In this document: in pieces, positions 23,771-33,535 of the stretch | Layout of the letters: each line of letters starts with the position of its first letter | How positions within the stretch are numbered: position 1 is the stretch's first letter | Origin: Cherax quadricarinatus | Lineage: Eukaryota; Arthropoda; Malacostraca; Decapoda; Parastacidae | DNA: 64,000 bases | NCBI RefSeq assembly: GCF_038502225.1 | Contig: NC_091293.1 | Span: 1,734,203-1,798,202 of the forward strand | Direction of reading: 5' to 3' | Notes under the pieces: generated by a model | Database searches by the model: none | Seen by the model: only the letters and a program-made list of their open reading frames with translations | What the model was told of the DNA's origin: nothing | Program-made: the position numbers and the translations under genes

Positions 23771-24292
23771 TCAGTTTAAATTTCTAGACAAGTGATCAAT
23801 GACCCCCTCAATCGAAGTGGCTAATGCAACCACTCCAACTCCAGTGAGATAAACCCCATCCCTTGCATACATACCATGCTTGCCATAGAATTTGTTCCAG
23901 CAATTTATACTAATTGCCCAAGATATCCATTCATTGCCCACTGCCCTTCTAGGCAAGATGCTACATATGATTGGGATCCCTCCCTTAGACCTGACAACTT
24001 CTATGGCTGACCTGTACTTATCCAGCAGCTCCTCTCTCCTGCCCTTCCTGATGTCATTTCCACCAGCACTAAGACAGATAATGGGCTTATTCCCATTACC
24101 TGACATAATTTTATCCAACCTGTTGACTATGTCACCAACACCAGCTCCTGGGAGGCACACTCTCTGTCTGACCTTCCTATCTGTGTTACAAAAAGCACGG
24201 TCCATACATCTTACCTGAGAATCTCCTACAAATAGAATATTCTTACCTTGATTAGCGGGGGAGTCAGTGGTACCTTTAGCCTCGCTAACCAC
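23771..24292 (-). pseudogene. CR1 ORF1 SGNH-type esterase, catalytic His replaced
   Basis: A 173-codon open frame. Block I is FVGDSQVRCMD (Gly-Asp-Ser), block III is SAGGNDIRKG (Gly-Asn-Asp) and block V is RDGVYLTGVG. In this family block V normally has Asp-x-x-His, but here the His position is Tyr (TAT). The fold looks whole but the active site is probably dead. In living CR1 elements this ORF1 protein is thought to assist retrotransposition. It begins with a non-ATG codon in the data and the frame extends upstream. Confidence 0.75.
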
Positions 24293-24370
24293 TGAAGTAC
24301 ACTCGTCCTGGAGAGCAGAGAATCGATTTCCTGCCTTCAGATCTTCTCTTGAGTATCCTGCTCAGTCAGA

Positions 24371-24720
24371 ATTCACTTTGCAAGATTAATAATTCCCCAG
24401 TAGTTTTGGGGACTTTATTCAACAGATTTTTTAGGATGACTTACTGGTTTCATGAAGTAATGAATTAAAGTTGATAAACTTGCTTTTATTTAACGTTTTC
24501 TTACTGGTGGCTGCTCGTGCTGTTATGTCGAACAGCGGACACCTCTTTCCATCATTTTTTTTCCTAAGTGACTACCTCTGAAAAGTCATGGAAATAATGA
24601 TATACTATGTACACTTTTCCAGATATTTTAAAATTATCAAATTGTATTACCATGTCCTCGATAATAACCTGCAAAGTGACACTGGTGAAGAACATAGTGC
24701 TTTCTATTGTTTTATTAACA
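24371..24720. other. No gene seen
   Basis: About 350 bp of AT-rich DNA between the CR1 5' side and the RTE 3' end. No frame over 60 codons and no clear repeat. Confidence 0.5.
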
Positions 24721-26394
24721 CATCGGTAATTTCCCACTGAGGTAGGTGACCCAAAAAAGAAGAATCACTTTCATCATCACTCACTCCATCACTGTCTTGC
24801 CAGAGGCTTACCTACACCATAGTTAAAAACCTGCAACATATACTCACCCCTCTTTCAGAGCACAGGCACTGTTCTTCCCACCTTCAGGACTTAAGTCAGG
24901 CTGACTGGTTTTCCTGAATCCCTTCATAAATGCTGCTTTGCTCACACTCTGTCAACACGTCAAGTCATAGAAACTATTTGCCTCTACCTGCTCCTATCTA
25001 ACACATTCAGGCACATTTTCTGGAAGTCTAAGCTCCTCGCACGCTAAACCTTATTTACCCCCTCCCTCTTTCATAAGACGACCCCTACCCTGCTTTCCTT
25101 CCACTACAGATTTATGCATCTTTCAAGTCCCTCTATTTTCCTCCAACCTTTCTATATGTCCAACCCATGTCAACAACCCTTCGTCAACTCTCTGGATAAT
25201 ACTTTTAGAAACCCTGCACCTCCCAATCTCAAAACCACGAATTCTCTGTATAATATTCACACCACACATTGCCCTCAGACACGACCCACTGCCTCCAGCC
25301 TTCTCCTTGTTGCAGCATTCACCACACATGCTTCACACCCATATGGGACCGTTGGTATCACTATACTCTCATACATTTCCCTCTTTCTTTCCATAGATAA
25401 CGTTCTTTGTCTCCACAAACTCCTAAGTACACCACTCACCATTTTTCCCCTCATCAATTCTATAACAAGTCTACGCTCAAATATCTGAATACATTCACTT
25501 CCTTCATTCTCCCTTCTTCCAATCTGATATGTAATGTTTGATTACCTAAATTACTTGTTATCCTCATCACCTTATTCTTTCCAGCGTTCAGTTTTCTTTT
25601 TTTCTTTTATATACCCTACTAGATTCGTCCGCCAACCTCTGCAACATCTTTTCAGAATCTCCCAAAAGCGCAGTATCATCAGCAAAAAGCAACTGTGACT
25701 ATTCCTACTTTGTCTCGGCTCACGAATTCGTAATGACACGATTGCAAACAAACCATACCACGGGTGGGGTTAGAACCCGCGATCAGAGTCTCAAAACTCC
25801 AGGCCGGCGCATTAGCCACTGAACCAGCTAGCTAGCTGGTCCAGTAGCTAACGTGTCGGCGTTAGCCACACTTACAACTGGCTCTCGTTCACTCCTGCAA
25901 GATGTTATACCTCCCTGGACAATGCATGATACCACAGCTTCCCAATCTTCATCAACATTTAACAGTTATTCAAAATACTCCCTCCATTTTCCAGATACCT
26001 CTAACCTCCATATAATAACTCTCCTCTCCTATTTTTTTTACTGGCAAGTCTATTCGCTCCTTAGGCTTTCTCAACTTATTAATCTTGCTCCAAAAGTTTT
26101 TCTTATTTACAGCAAAATTTGTTGATAGTACCTGGCCCCACTATCATTTGCTATCCTTTTACATTCCTTCACCACTCTTGTAACCTCTCTTTTTCTCTCT
26201 CCGTATACCCCTCCCTCCTTATATCACTTCTGCTTTATAAAAACCTCTAATATGCTAACATTTTCTCTCTTACTACTCTCTTTATTTCATTCCATCAATC
26301 ATTCCTCTTCTCTCCCGCACCCGCCCTATTATAATATCCACAAATTTCTGCTTAACGCTCTAACACAGCATTTCTAAATGTACCCCAATTTTAA
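24721..26394 (-). mobile_element. RTE LINE, internally deleted, with SINE at the deletion point
   Basis: The 3' UTR (TTTCCCACTGAGGTAGGTGA on the plus strand, 24728) and the C-terminus (25457-25123, with EMYESIVIPTVPYGCEACVV) are followed by RT remnants to about 25720. After the S2 SINE, 25870-26380 matches the linker region of the RTE at 3310-3800. The RT N-terminal part, about 0.7 kb by comparison with 1467-4718, is absent at the SINE. Confidence 0.75.
25727..25858 (-). mobile_element. tRNA-derived SINE (S2) with inverted head
   Basis: The minus strand has TGGTTCAGTGGCTAATGCG (A-box region) and GCGGGTTCTAACCCC (B-box, 25766-25780), then TTTGCAATCGTGTCATTACG. At the head, 25803-25830 is mirrored by 25831-25858 (CTAGCTGGTCCAGTAGCTAA), a head-to-head fold-back. 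Other S2 copies are at 53673-53774 and 60510-60768. Confidence 0.8.
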
Positions 26395-26507
26395 ATTAAG
26401 AACATTATTATTATTATAATCAAAGAAGCGCTAAACCGACAAGGGTCATACAGCGCTGCGGGGCAGAAAAGAGTACTGAGGCTATAAACAGCTAGGTGGA
26501 GAGGGGA

Positions 26508-27758
26508 TCAGTGGTGAGGGAAGAAAAGGGTTGGAAGGGACGCTAAGGAATATGTGTCAAAGTTCGTACAGTAAAGTAGTTGCTGACAAAAAGTCAAAAA
26601 GTGATTGTAAGTCGTAGGCAGGGCCGTCTGCAAGAAGGGAAGATAAGGTAAGAGTGTTAGGGCTGTGGCATCATTGGAGGTAAATCCTGCGAGCTCACTG
26701 GCAAACCAGGCAATCCACAAGAATGTGAAGAACCGAAATAGGGACCCGACAAACCTCACAGAGGGGAATAGGGCATCGTTCCATGAGATACCCATGGATA
26801 AGGCGCGTATGGCCAATGCAGAGCCGGGATAGAGCAGTCTCCCGAAAACGGCAACGGTGACAAACCTAAAAGCGGTTATGGTGCATGCTCGACCACCGTT
26901 ATTGCCAACGGCTGCGAAGACGGCCGAGATGACCGGAAAATAATCTCTGAACGGAATACTTCTATTGGAAACTGGAAGATCATGCACCGCTGACTGCAAA
27001 GCAGCATCCGCTAGTTCATTGCCCTGCACATCAACGTGTCCAGGCACCCAACAGAAAACGACGTCTTTGTTTTTGTTAGCCATACGGCGCAACCATAGTT
27101 GGATACGAAGGACTAATGGATGAGGGGAATCAAATTGTTTAATGGCTTGTAAAGCACTGAGGGAATCTGAAATTATCACAAGAGTCAAAGGGGACATATA
27201 TGTAATACGAAGAAGCGCTATGAGAATGGCATACAGCTCGGCAGTAAAAATACTAGCTGAGTCTAACAAATGACCTTGGACAACATCGTCAGGGAATACC
27301 GCTATGAACCCAACACCGTCAAAAGATTTAGAACCATCTGTATAAACAGCGAAGGCATGAGCATATGACCGGAAGTGATCGAGAAAAAGAGAGCGAGAAG
27401 CAGTCAATGGCAGGAAAGCTTTGGCGCACGGTAGTGGGGGAGAACAGACATGAACCGTCCGAACTTCCCAAGTGGGAAGGGTAAAGGCAGACGCTAAATG
27501 AACGTACAAGGAAGGCAACTGAAGAGAAGACCGGAGTGAGTGAAGACGAAGAGAAAACAGTTGGAGTAGGCAGGGGCGCCGAATAAACAATGGGCTTCTA
27601 CTAATGTCTGAGACCAACCAATGTATAGAAGAAACACGAAGATCATGAGCTCGGACAAAGTAACGAAGACAATGAACATCACGACGATCAGCTAAGGAAG
27701 AAACATTCGTCTCTGCATAGAGGCGAATGTTCAACAGGGGATGAACGAAGGGCACCAA
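26508..27758 (-). CDS. I-like LINE ORF2 segment: RNase H and C-terminus
   Basis: An open 416-codon frame. It carries RNase H motifs in order: AVYTDGSKSFDGVG (Asp), AELYAILIAL (Glu), VIISDSLSALQAI (Asp) and WVPGHVDVQGNELADAAL (His, Asp). All four acidic residues and the His are present. RNase H removes RNA from the RNA:DNA hybrid during LINE integration and marks the I/Jockey-related groups. It is a partial ORF because the RT upstream is in a separate frame. No ATG-based start is convincing; the frame opens at GTG. Confidence 0.85.
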   Translation of the reverse strand: MVPFVHPLLNIRLYAETNVSSLADRRDVHCLRYFVRAHDLRVSSIHWLVSDISRSPLFIRRPCLLQLFSLRLHSLRSSLQLPSLYVHLASAFTLPTWEVRTVHVCSPPLPCAKAFLPLTASRSLFLDHFRSYAHAFAVYTDGSKSFDGVGFIAVFPDDVVQGHLLDSASIFTAELYAILIALLRITYMSPLTLVIISDSLSALQAIKQFDSPHPLVLRIQLWLRRMANKNKDVVFCWVPGHVDVQGNELADAALQSAVHDLPVSNRSIPFRDYFPVISAVFAAVGNNGGRACTITAFRFVTVAVFGRLLYPGSALAIRALSMGISWNDALFPSVRFVGSLFRFFTFLWIAWFASELAGFTSNDATALTLLPYLPFLQTALPTTYNHFLTFCQQLLYCTNFDTYSLASLPTLFFPHH

Positions 27759-27796
27759 AGCATAAACGTAAACCTTGATGGTAAAGGGGATCTAAC

Positions 27797-28280
27797 TTAG
27801 AAAGAGTTGAAGGAGAAGCCGCAGGACAGACTTGCTCGCCATATTCCAGCTTGGACAAGACTTGATGAATGATGCGCGAGAATTTTAAGAAGATTCAGCC
27901 AACCATGGCAAGTTGCCTTAAAAGAAGAAATATTAGGTTTCCATGTCAACCGGCGATCAAAGAGAAGGCCAAGAAACTTGACCGTATCACATTCTGGGAT
28001 ACATGAGCCGTGTAAATACAATGAAATATCTGGGATAAGAGGACGTGTAGTTAAGGTAATGAAACGGGTTTTCGTACTAGAACATTTAACTCGGTCAATC
28101 ACATCCTGAAGGAAGGTTGCTATCAGGCGACAGTCAGCGCCTGAGTAAGCTATAGTGAAGTCATCCATATAAAGTGATGACCAAATATGCGATGGAAGAA
28201 CGGAAGGTAGGTAATTTATAGCTAAGAGAAAAATGGTAGTGCTAAGGACACAACCTTGTGGGACTCCTCGGCTTATACAA
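27797..28280 (-). pseudogene. I-like LINE reverse transcriptase, palm and thumb
   Basis: The minus-strand region near 28265-28190 reads RGVPQGCVLSTTIFLLAIN. It continues in the frame from 28168 with MDDFTIAYSGADCRL, preceded by Tyr, so the catalytic YMDD box is intact. Then come VKFLGLLFDRRLTWKPNI and the thumb. It precedes the RNase H frame with a frame change near 27790. Confidence 0.8.
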
Positions 28281-28357
28281 AGTCTGGGGAAAGCGAGGCG
28301 CCAACACGGACCCGAAAATGTCTGTCAGATAAATAAGCAGCAAGAAAGGTTGGTAGG

Positions 28358-28982
28358 TTACCGGTAGAGGCCTAAGGAGTGGGCTTGGGCTAATATGTTA
28401 TACCTCAAAGTGGAGTCATATGCCGTACCACTGCAAGAATTGAGAGTAGCGTGCTTATGAACTGTGACTAGAATGTTATCTATGAAAGTTATATGGGAAA
28501 CTTCATAAGCTTGTTCTGAATTCTGATCTGTAATGACACACATGCTGTTCCGATGAGCATGAAAGAGTTGTTGGAGTTGTTGGTTGTAGGGAAAAATTTT
28601 TAATCCACTGCATACATGTAAACATTATGTGCAAAGGGAGTGGGTGTTGCGTAGGTCGTTTATAGGTAGACATCGAAGAACTGTCGTCAGTAGGTTGTCT
28701 GGAATGTTTAGGAGTAGTACCGTGGGCGGTCCGACCTGAGGGAGGTGAGCGATCCAAAAAACGTCGCACCGTATTCGGGGAAGAGGCAGAGGCATTAACA
28801 GAAAAGGGTGGTGCCTCAGCACCTGGAGCAGGTGACGAAGCGTCACCAGCAGAAGGTACAGGGGTATGAGAAGAATCTGGAGAATGGTCCAATAACGAAG
28901 GCAGGTCAGAACAGAAAGGAGCCTCGGAGGGGAGGGTTATCACAGAAAGAAGACTCCATGATAGTGGTGCTTCTTTCTTCAT
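28358..28982 (-). pseudogene. I-like LINE ORF1, deleted and fused to RT sequence
   Basis: The ATG at 28982 opens a Pro/Ser-rich frame to 28503 containing STYKRPTQHPLPLHIMFTCM. An overlapping frame, 28543-28358, continues the ORF1 protein (EQAYEVSHITFIDNILVTVH, TLNSCSGT). Without a break it then becomes RT sequence (AYDSTLRYNILAQAHSLGL). The zinc knuckles and the whole endonuclease are lost at this joint. Compare the longer ORF1 at 61680-63295. Confidence 0.75.
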
Positions 28983-29640
28983 ATTTTAAAGAAAACAAGA
29001 AAGAAAGAATGAAAAGAAAAGAGGGACAACGATGGAACAATCACTAGAAGGCATGGAAGGGCCGAAAGTTCGTCCCCTCATCCAAGAGTGCCTCGAGCCC
29101 ACGTGCAGTGCACATGCAGCGTGGAACCTGTGCCATACTCTACAGTTCACGCCAGTAAACCAGCGCTCCGGGATAGCAACCTCACATCTACCGAGCCACC
29201 TTGGCAGGCAAAAGAAAGGGAGGTCGGAAGCCCACCACAAAGCATACCTCCTTTGGCTGTCACCTCCCAGAAACGACAGGCAGCCTCTGGAGATAAACCC
29301 ATCATCTGCAGGACACCCCGCCCACTTCTCGGAAATCCGGAAAGGGAGCAGGGTACTTCCTAACACTTAAGATTCCATGGCAAACTACACCACCCCTGAG
29401 GGACTCCGTGGAATGGGTTGAACCTCGGCACACTTCCCCCTACCTAGAAACAATAATGCCAGAGGGGATGACCCCAAAGACTACAAACGGGACGGGGAGA
29501 GGGGAGGGGTTGGGACTAAGAGGGGAAAAAGGGGGACGGGGAGGATGGGATAGGGAATGGAAGATTGAGGGTAATTAGGTTCGGTCGGAGGAAGAAGACC
29601 AAAAGATTCAGTTCCTCAGACCGATAGCATCTTTACCATG

Positions 29641-30356
29641 ACAAGAAGCCGTCCTTAAAGAGAAAATTAAAAGGAAAGTTTACAAAATAACTTAAAATAA
29701 AGGAAAGAGTATCAGTGCACCGCAGCACTGCAACACCAACATGGAAACAAAATACTCGGTACAGTAATTAGGTTATAAATTATTAAAACACTGTTTAAAA
29801 ATATTCAAATAACAACACTTCTTAATATAAGAATGGAGAAAGAATTCAGTTACCGATACAGTCTATTGACATTCATTTTCATCCAGGCTAAAAGATATTT
29901 TATATATTCGCGAAAACAGTAAGACTGGAAATACTGCAACAGTCAAGTACAACTCTCGATAAAGAAGGAATATAATATTGTCGAAGAGTATTGCCCCTTA
30001 AAACATGATTAATTTATTACTTATAATTCTAGCTCAATGAATCTGTTTATACATCTTGATAATCATTTGAAAGGTTTGCATACTTCATGCAAATTAATTT
30101 ATGAAACAAAAATAATTATTAAATAAAAAAAAATCGCTAGTGTTCTATTTCGTGCGCTATGTGACAGCACAATATGTCACATGTATCAGCAAAATATATA
30201 ATAATTAACGTAAAAATGGTCATAATTCTTATATGCAACCGTTGGACAAATGAATAATTTCACCAAATATTTTAAAGATTACTTCAAAATTTTCAATTAA
30301 AAAAGTCATGAAAACTATAAAAAATAGTGATAATTTTAGCTATTGTATCTACGCAA
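29641..30356. other. AT-rich stretch, no gene seen
   Basis: About 700 bp, very AT-rich, with no frame over 60 codons and no TIRs or tandem units. It leads directly into the 19-bp array. Confidence 0.5.
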
Positions 30357-30658
30357 GATACGCAATATATCGCACGATACGCAATATATCGCACGATACG
30401 CAATATATCACACGATACGCAATATATCGCACGATACGCAATATATCGCACGATACGCAATATATCGCACGATACGCAATATATCGCACGATACGCAATA
30501 TATCGCACGATACGCAATATATCGCACGATACGCAATATATCGCACGATACGCAATATATCGCACGATACGCAATATATCGCACGATACGCAATATATCG
30601 CACGATACGCAATATATCGCACGATACGCAATATATCGCACGATACGCAATATATCGC
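30357..30658. repeat. 19-bp tandem array, about 16 units
   Basis: The unit CGCACGATACGCAATATAT is almost invariant. Because 19 is not a multiple of three and the unit has few stops, overlapping frames are open on both strands (repeating ARYAIYRTIR and CVSCDILRIV peptides). These are not genes. Confidence 0.97.
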
Positions 30659-30696
30659 TTTCCAATAAATTGTGTGGCAAGAAGAGCCTGTGACTT

Positions 30697-32466
30697 AGCC
30701 TACTCTGGACACACACTATGTAAGCTGTGGACACACACTATGTAAGCTCTGGACACACACTATGTAAGCTCTGGACACACACTATGTAAGCTCTGGACAC
30801 ACACTATGTAAGCTCTGGACACACACTATGTAAGCTCTGGACACACACTATGTAAGCTGTGGACACACACTATGTAAGCTCTGGACACACACTATGTAAG
30901 CTGTGGACACACACTATGTAAGCTCTGGACACACACTATGTAAGCTGTGGACACACACTATGTAAGCTCTGGACACACACACTATGTAAGCTCTGGACAC
31001 ACACTATGTAAGCTCTGGACACACACTATGTAAGCTCTGGACACACACTATGTAAGCTCTGGACACACACTATGTAAGCTGTGGACACACACTATGTAAC
31101 ACACACTATGTAAGCTCTGGACACACACTATGTAATGTGGACACACACTATGTAAGCTCTGGACACACACTATGTAAGCTCTGGACACACACTATGTAAT
31201 CTCTGGACACACACTATGTAAGCTCTGGACACACACTATGTAAGCTGTGGACACACACTATGTAAGCTCTGGACACACACTATGTAAGCTGTGGACACAC
31301 TCTGGACACACACTATGTAAGCTGTGGACACACACTATGTAAGCTGTGGACACACACTATGTAAGCTCTGGACACACACTATGTAAGCTCTGGACACACA
31401 CTATGTAAGCTGTGGACACACACTATGTAAGCTGTGGACACACACTATGTAAGCTCTGGACACACACACTATGTAAGCTGTGGACACACACTATGTAAGC
31501 TCTGGACACACACTATGTAAGCTCTGGACACACACTATGTAAGCTCTGGACACACACTATGTAAGCTCTGGACACACACTATGTAAGCTCTGGACACACA
31601 CTATGTAAGCTCTGGACACACACTATGTAAGCTCTGGACACACACTATGTAAGCTCTGGACACACACTATGTAAGCTCTGGACACACACTATGTAAGCTC
31701 TGGACACACACTATGTAAGCTCTGGACACACACTATGTAAGCTCTGGACACACACTATGTAAGCTCTGGACACACACTATATAAGCTCTGGACACACACT
31801 ATGTAAGCTGTGGACACTCACTATGTAAGCTCTGGACACACACTATGTAAGCTGTGGACACACACTATGTAAGCTCTGGACACACACTATGTAAGCTGTG
31901 GACACACACTATGTAAGCTCTGGACACACACTATGTAAGCTCTGGACACACACTATGTAAGCTCTGGACACACACTATGTAAGCTCTGGACACACACTAT
32001 GTAAGCTCTGGACACACACTATGTAAGCTCTGGACACACACTATATAAGCTCTGGACACACACTATGTAAGCTGTGGACACTCACTGTGCAAGCTCTGGA
32101 CACACACTATGTAAGCTGTGGACACACACTATGTAAGCTGTGGACACACACTATGTAAGCTCTGGACACACACTATGTATAAGCTCTGGACACACACTAT
32201 GTAAGCTCTGGACACACACTATGTAAGCTGTGGACACACACTATATAAGCTCTGGACACACACTATGTAAGCTGTGGACACTCACTGTGCAAGCTCTGGA
32301 CACACACTATGTAAGCTGTGGACACACTATGTAAGCTGTGGACACACACTATGTAAGCTCTGGACACACACTATGTAAGTTGTGGACACACACTATGTAA
32401 GCTCTGGACACACACTATGTAAGCTCTGGACACACACTATGTAAGCTCTGGACACTCACTATATAA
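30697..32466. repeat. 22-bp tandem array, about 80 units
   Basis: A unit with core GGACACACACTATGTAAGCT plus two bases (CT or GT). Two main unit types differ at one base (AAGCTCTGG versus AAGCTGTGG) and are interspersed. Rare variants (ATATAAGC, CTCACTGTGCAAG, truncated units) recur in blocks, showing internal duplications. Non-coding. Confidence 0.97.
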
Positions 32467-33535
32467 GATTAGTACAGCATACGAGTGAGGAATATAAGCC
32501 GCTTCTCCTCCCAAATGCAGCAGTTTTCTCAAGATAGAGTGAACACATCGGCTCGAGGCTAAGGGACTGACTACCTCAAACTCCTCCTTACCTTCCACTG
32601 GCTGTATTGTACTAAAGGAGTAACTGGTTAGCGAAAAGTTTCTACAATAAAGAGTCTTAAATGTTGCAAAAGTATCTCAGTCTTCAACTTCCCGGTTTTC
32701 TAGACAGTTTTCATGTAATCAGTCTTGTTGTGCCTCAACTTCTTAACAAAAGGTAAAACGTACGAAACCATTAATATGTATAAATTTATTTCCTACATTC
32801 TTTTGTTGCTATGACAAAAGTGACTACGTCATAATGAAAATTTGCAACTCGCTAAAAGCATATTTTGACGTGAAATAACTGAAAGACGGGAATACTGTTT
32901 ACACACAGAAGAAATTTACATAATTATTTCACAGATTTTATATTCTTGAGAATTTTTTATTATATGTTTTCAGTCGCAGGTTCTGGCACCTGACGACAGT
33001 CCGATCCTTACAAGTTGAGGAAGTAGCACTGTTGTCTATGTCTCTGAGTTCTCTCCACATTGTACTTATATTCTCTCTATCTCTCTCTCACTCGCTTTTA
33101 CTCCTTAACTCTACTTTTTACATAATGGTGTTACAAAGGTAAGCTTAGATATGCTACTTAATTTTACAATCAATGAACTATTACACATTTCAGCTCTTTA
33201 AAAAACCTTTCCTAACACTATATATCAAGTGGCTTTTTGTATGCATGGTCTTAAAGCAGTGTTCATATTTCCTACCAGAAAAAAATAGATTTTCTTCCAG
33301 TAATTAGTGTATAACTTCTAATTTTGAAATTTCACTAGTCCACAAAACTAATAAGCAGATTTAAATACAAATATGTTGTCATTAGAAAATATAAGCAATC
33401 AAAGAGGCAATCCCAATCTTCCTCACTACCAGAAGTAATTTATTAACACAGTTGCATGCAGCAGATAAATTAGAAAATCTTGAATTTTATGAAACGTGCA
33501 AATAGCAAGCAGAATAATTTAGATTTGGATAACTG
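32467..33535. other. No gene seen
   Basis: About 1.07 kb of mostly AT-rich sequence after the 22-bp array. It contains a short CTCTCTAT-rich run near 33070-33095 and no frame, TIR or tandem repeat that I can support. Confidence 0.5.

Larger units (their letters stand above)
22400..24370 (-). mobile_element. CR1-type LINE with esterase ORF1, internally deleted
   Basis: On the minus strand, ORF1 with an SGNH esterase (24292-23771) is followed by RT (23679 to about 22850) and a C-terminal domain (22831-22415). The endonuclease and the RT N-terminus are missing between about 23770 and 23680, so an internal deletion has joined ORF1 to the RT. Esterase ORF1 is a known trait of the CR1 group. Confidence 0.85.
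26395..29640 (-). mobile_element. I-like LINE with RNase H, internally deleted
   Basis: The 3' tail on the plus strand is ATTATTATTATAATCAAAGA with GCGCTAAACCGACAAGGGTC. Going up the minus strand come the RNase H region (27758-26508), RT palm and thumb (about 28280-27797), a fused ORF1/RT junction (28543-28358), ORF1 N-terminus (28982-28503) and a C-rich 5' UTR to about 29640. The ORF2 endonuclease and RT fingers are missing. A related copy runs the other way at 61598-63999. Confidence 0.85.

Noticed and set aside
28986..29366. 126-codon minus-strand frame upstream of the I-like ORF1
   Set aside because: It lies in the element's GC-rich 5' UTR, has no domain, and competes with two equally long plus-strand frames.
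30293..30745. Overlapping 87-145 codon frames repeating ARYAIYRTIR or CVSCDILRIV
   Set aside because: They are produced by the 19-bp tandem unit, which reads open in several frames on both strands.
30697..32466. CRISPR-like array
   Set aside because: Units are contiguous, without unique spacers, and the DNA is eukaryotic.
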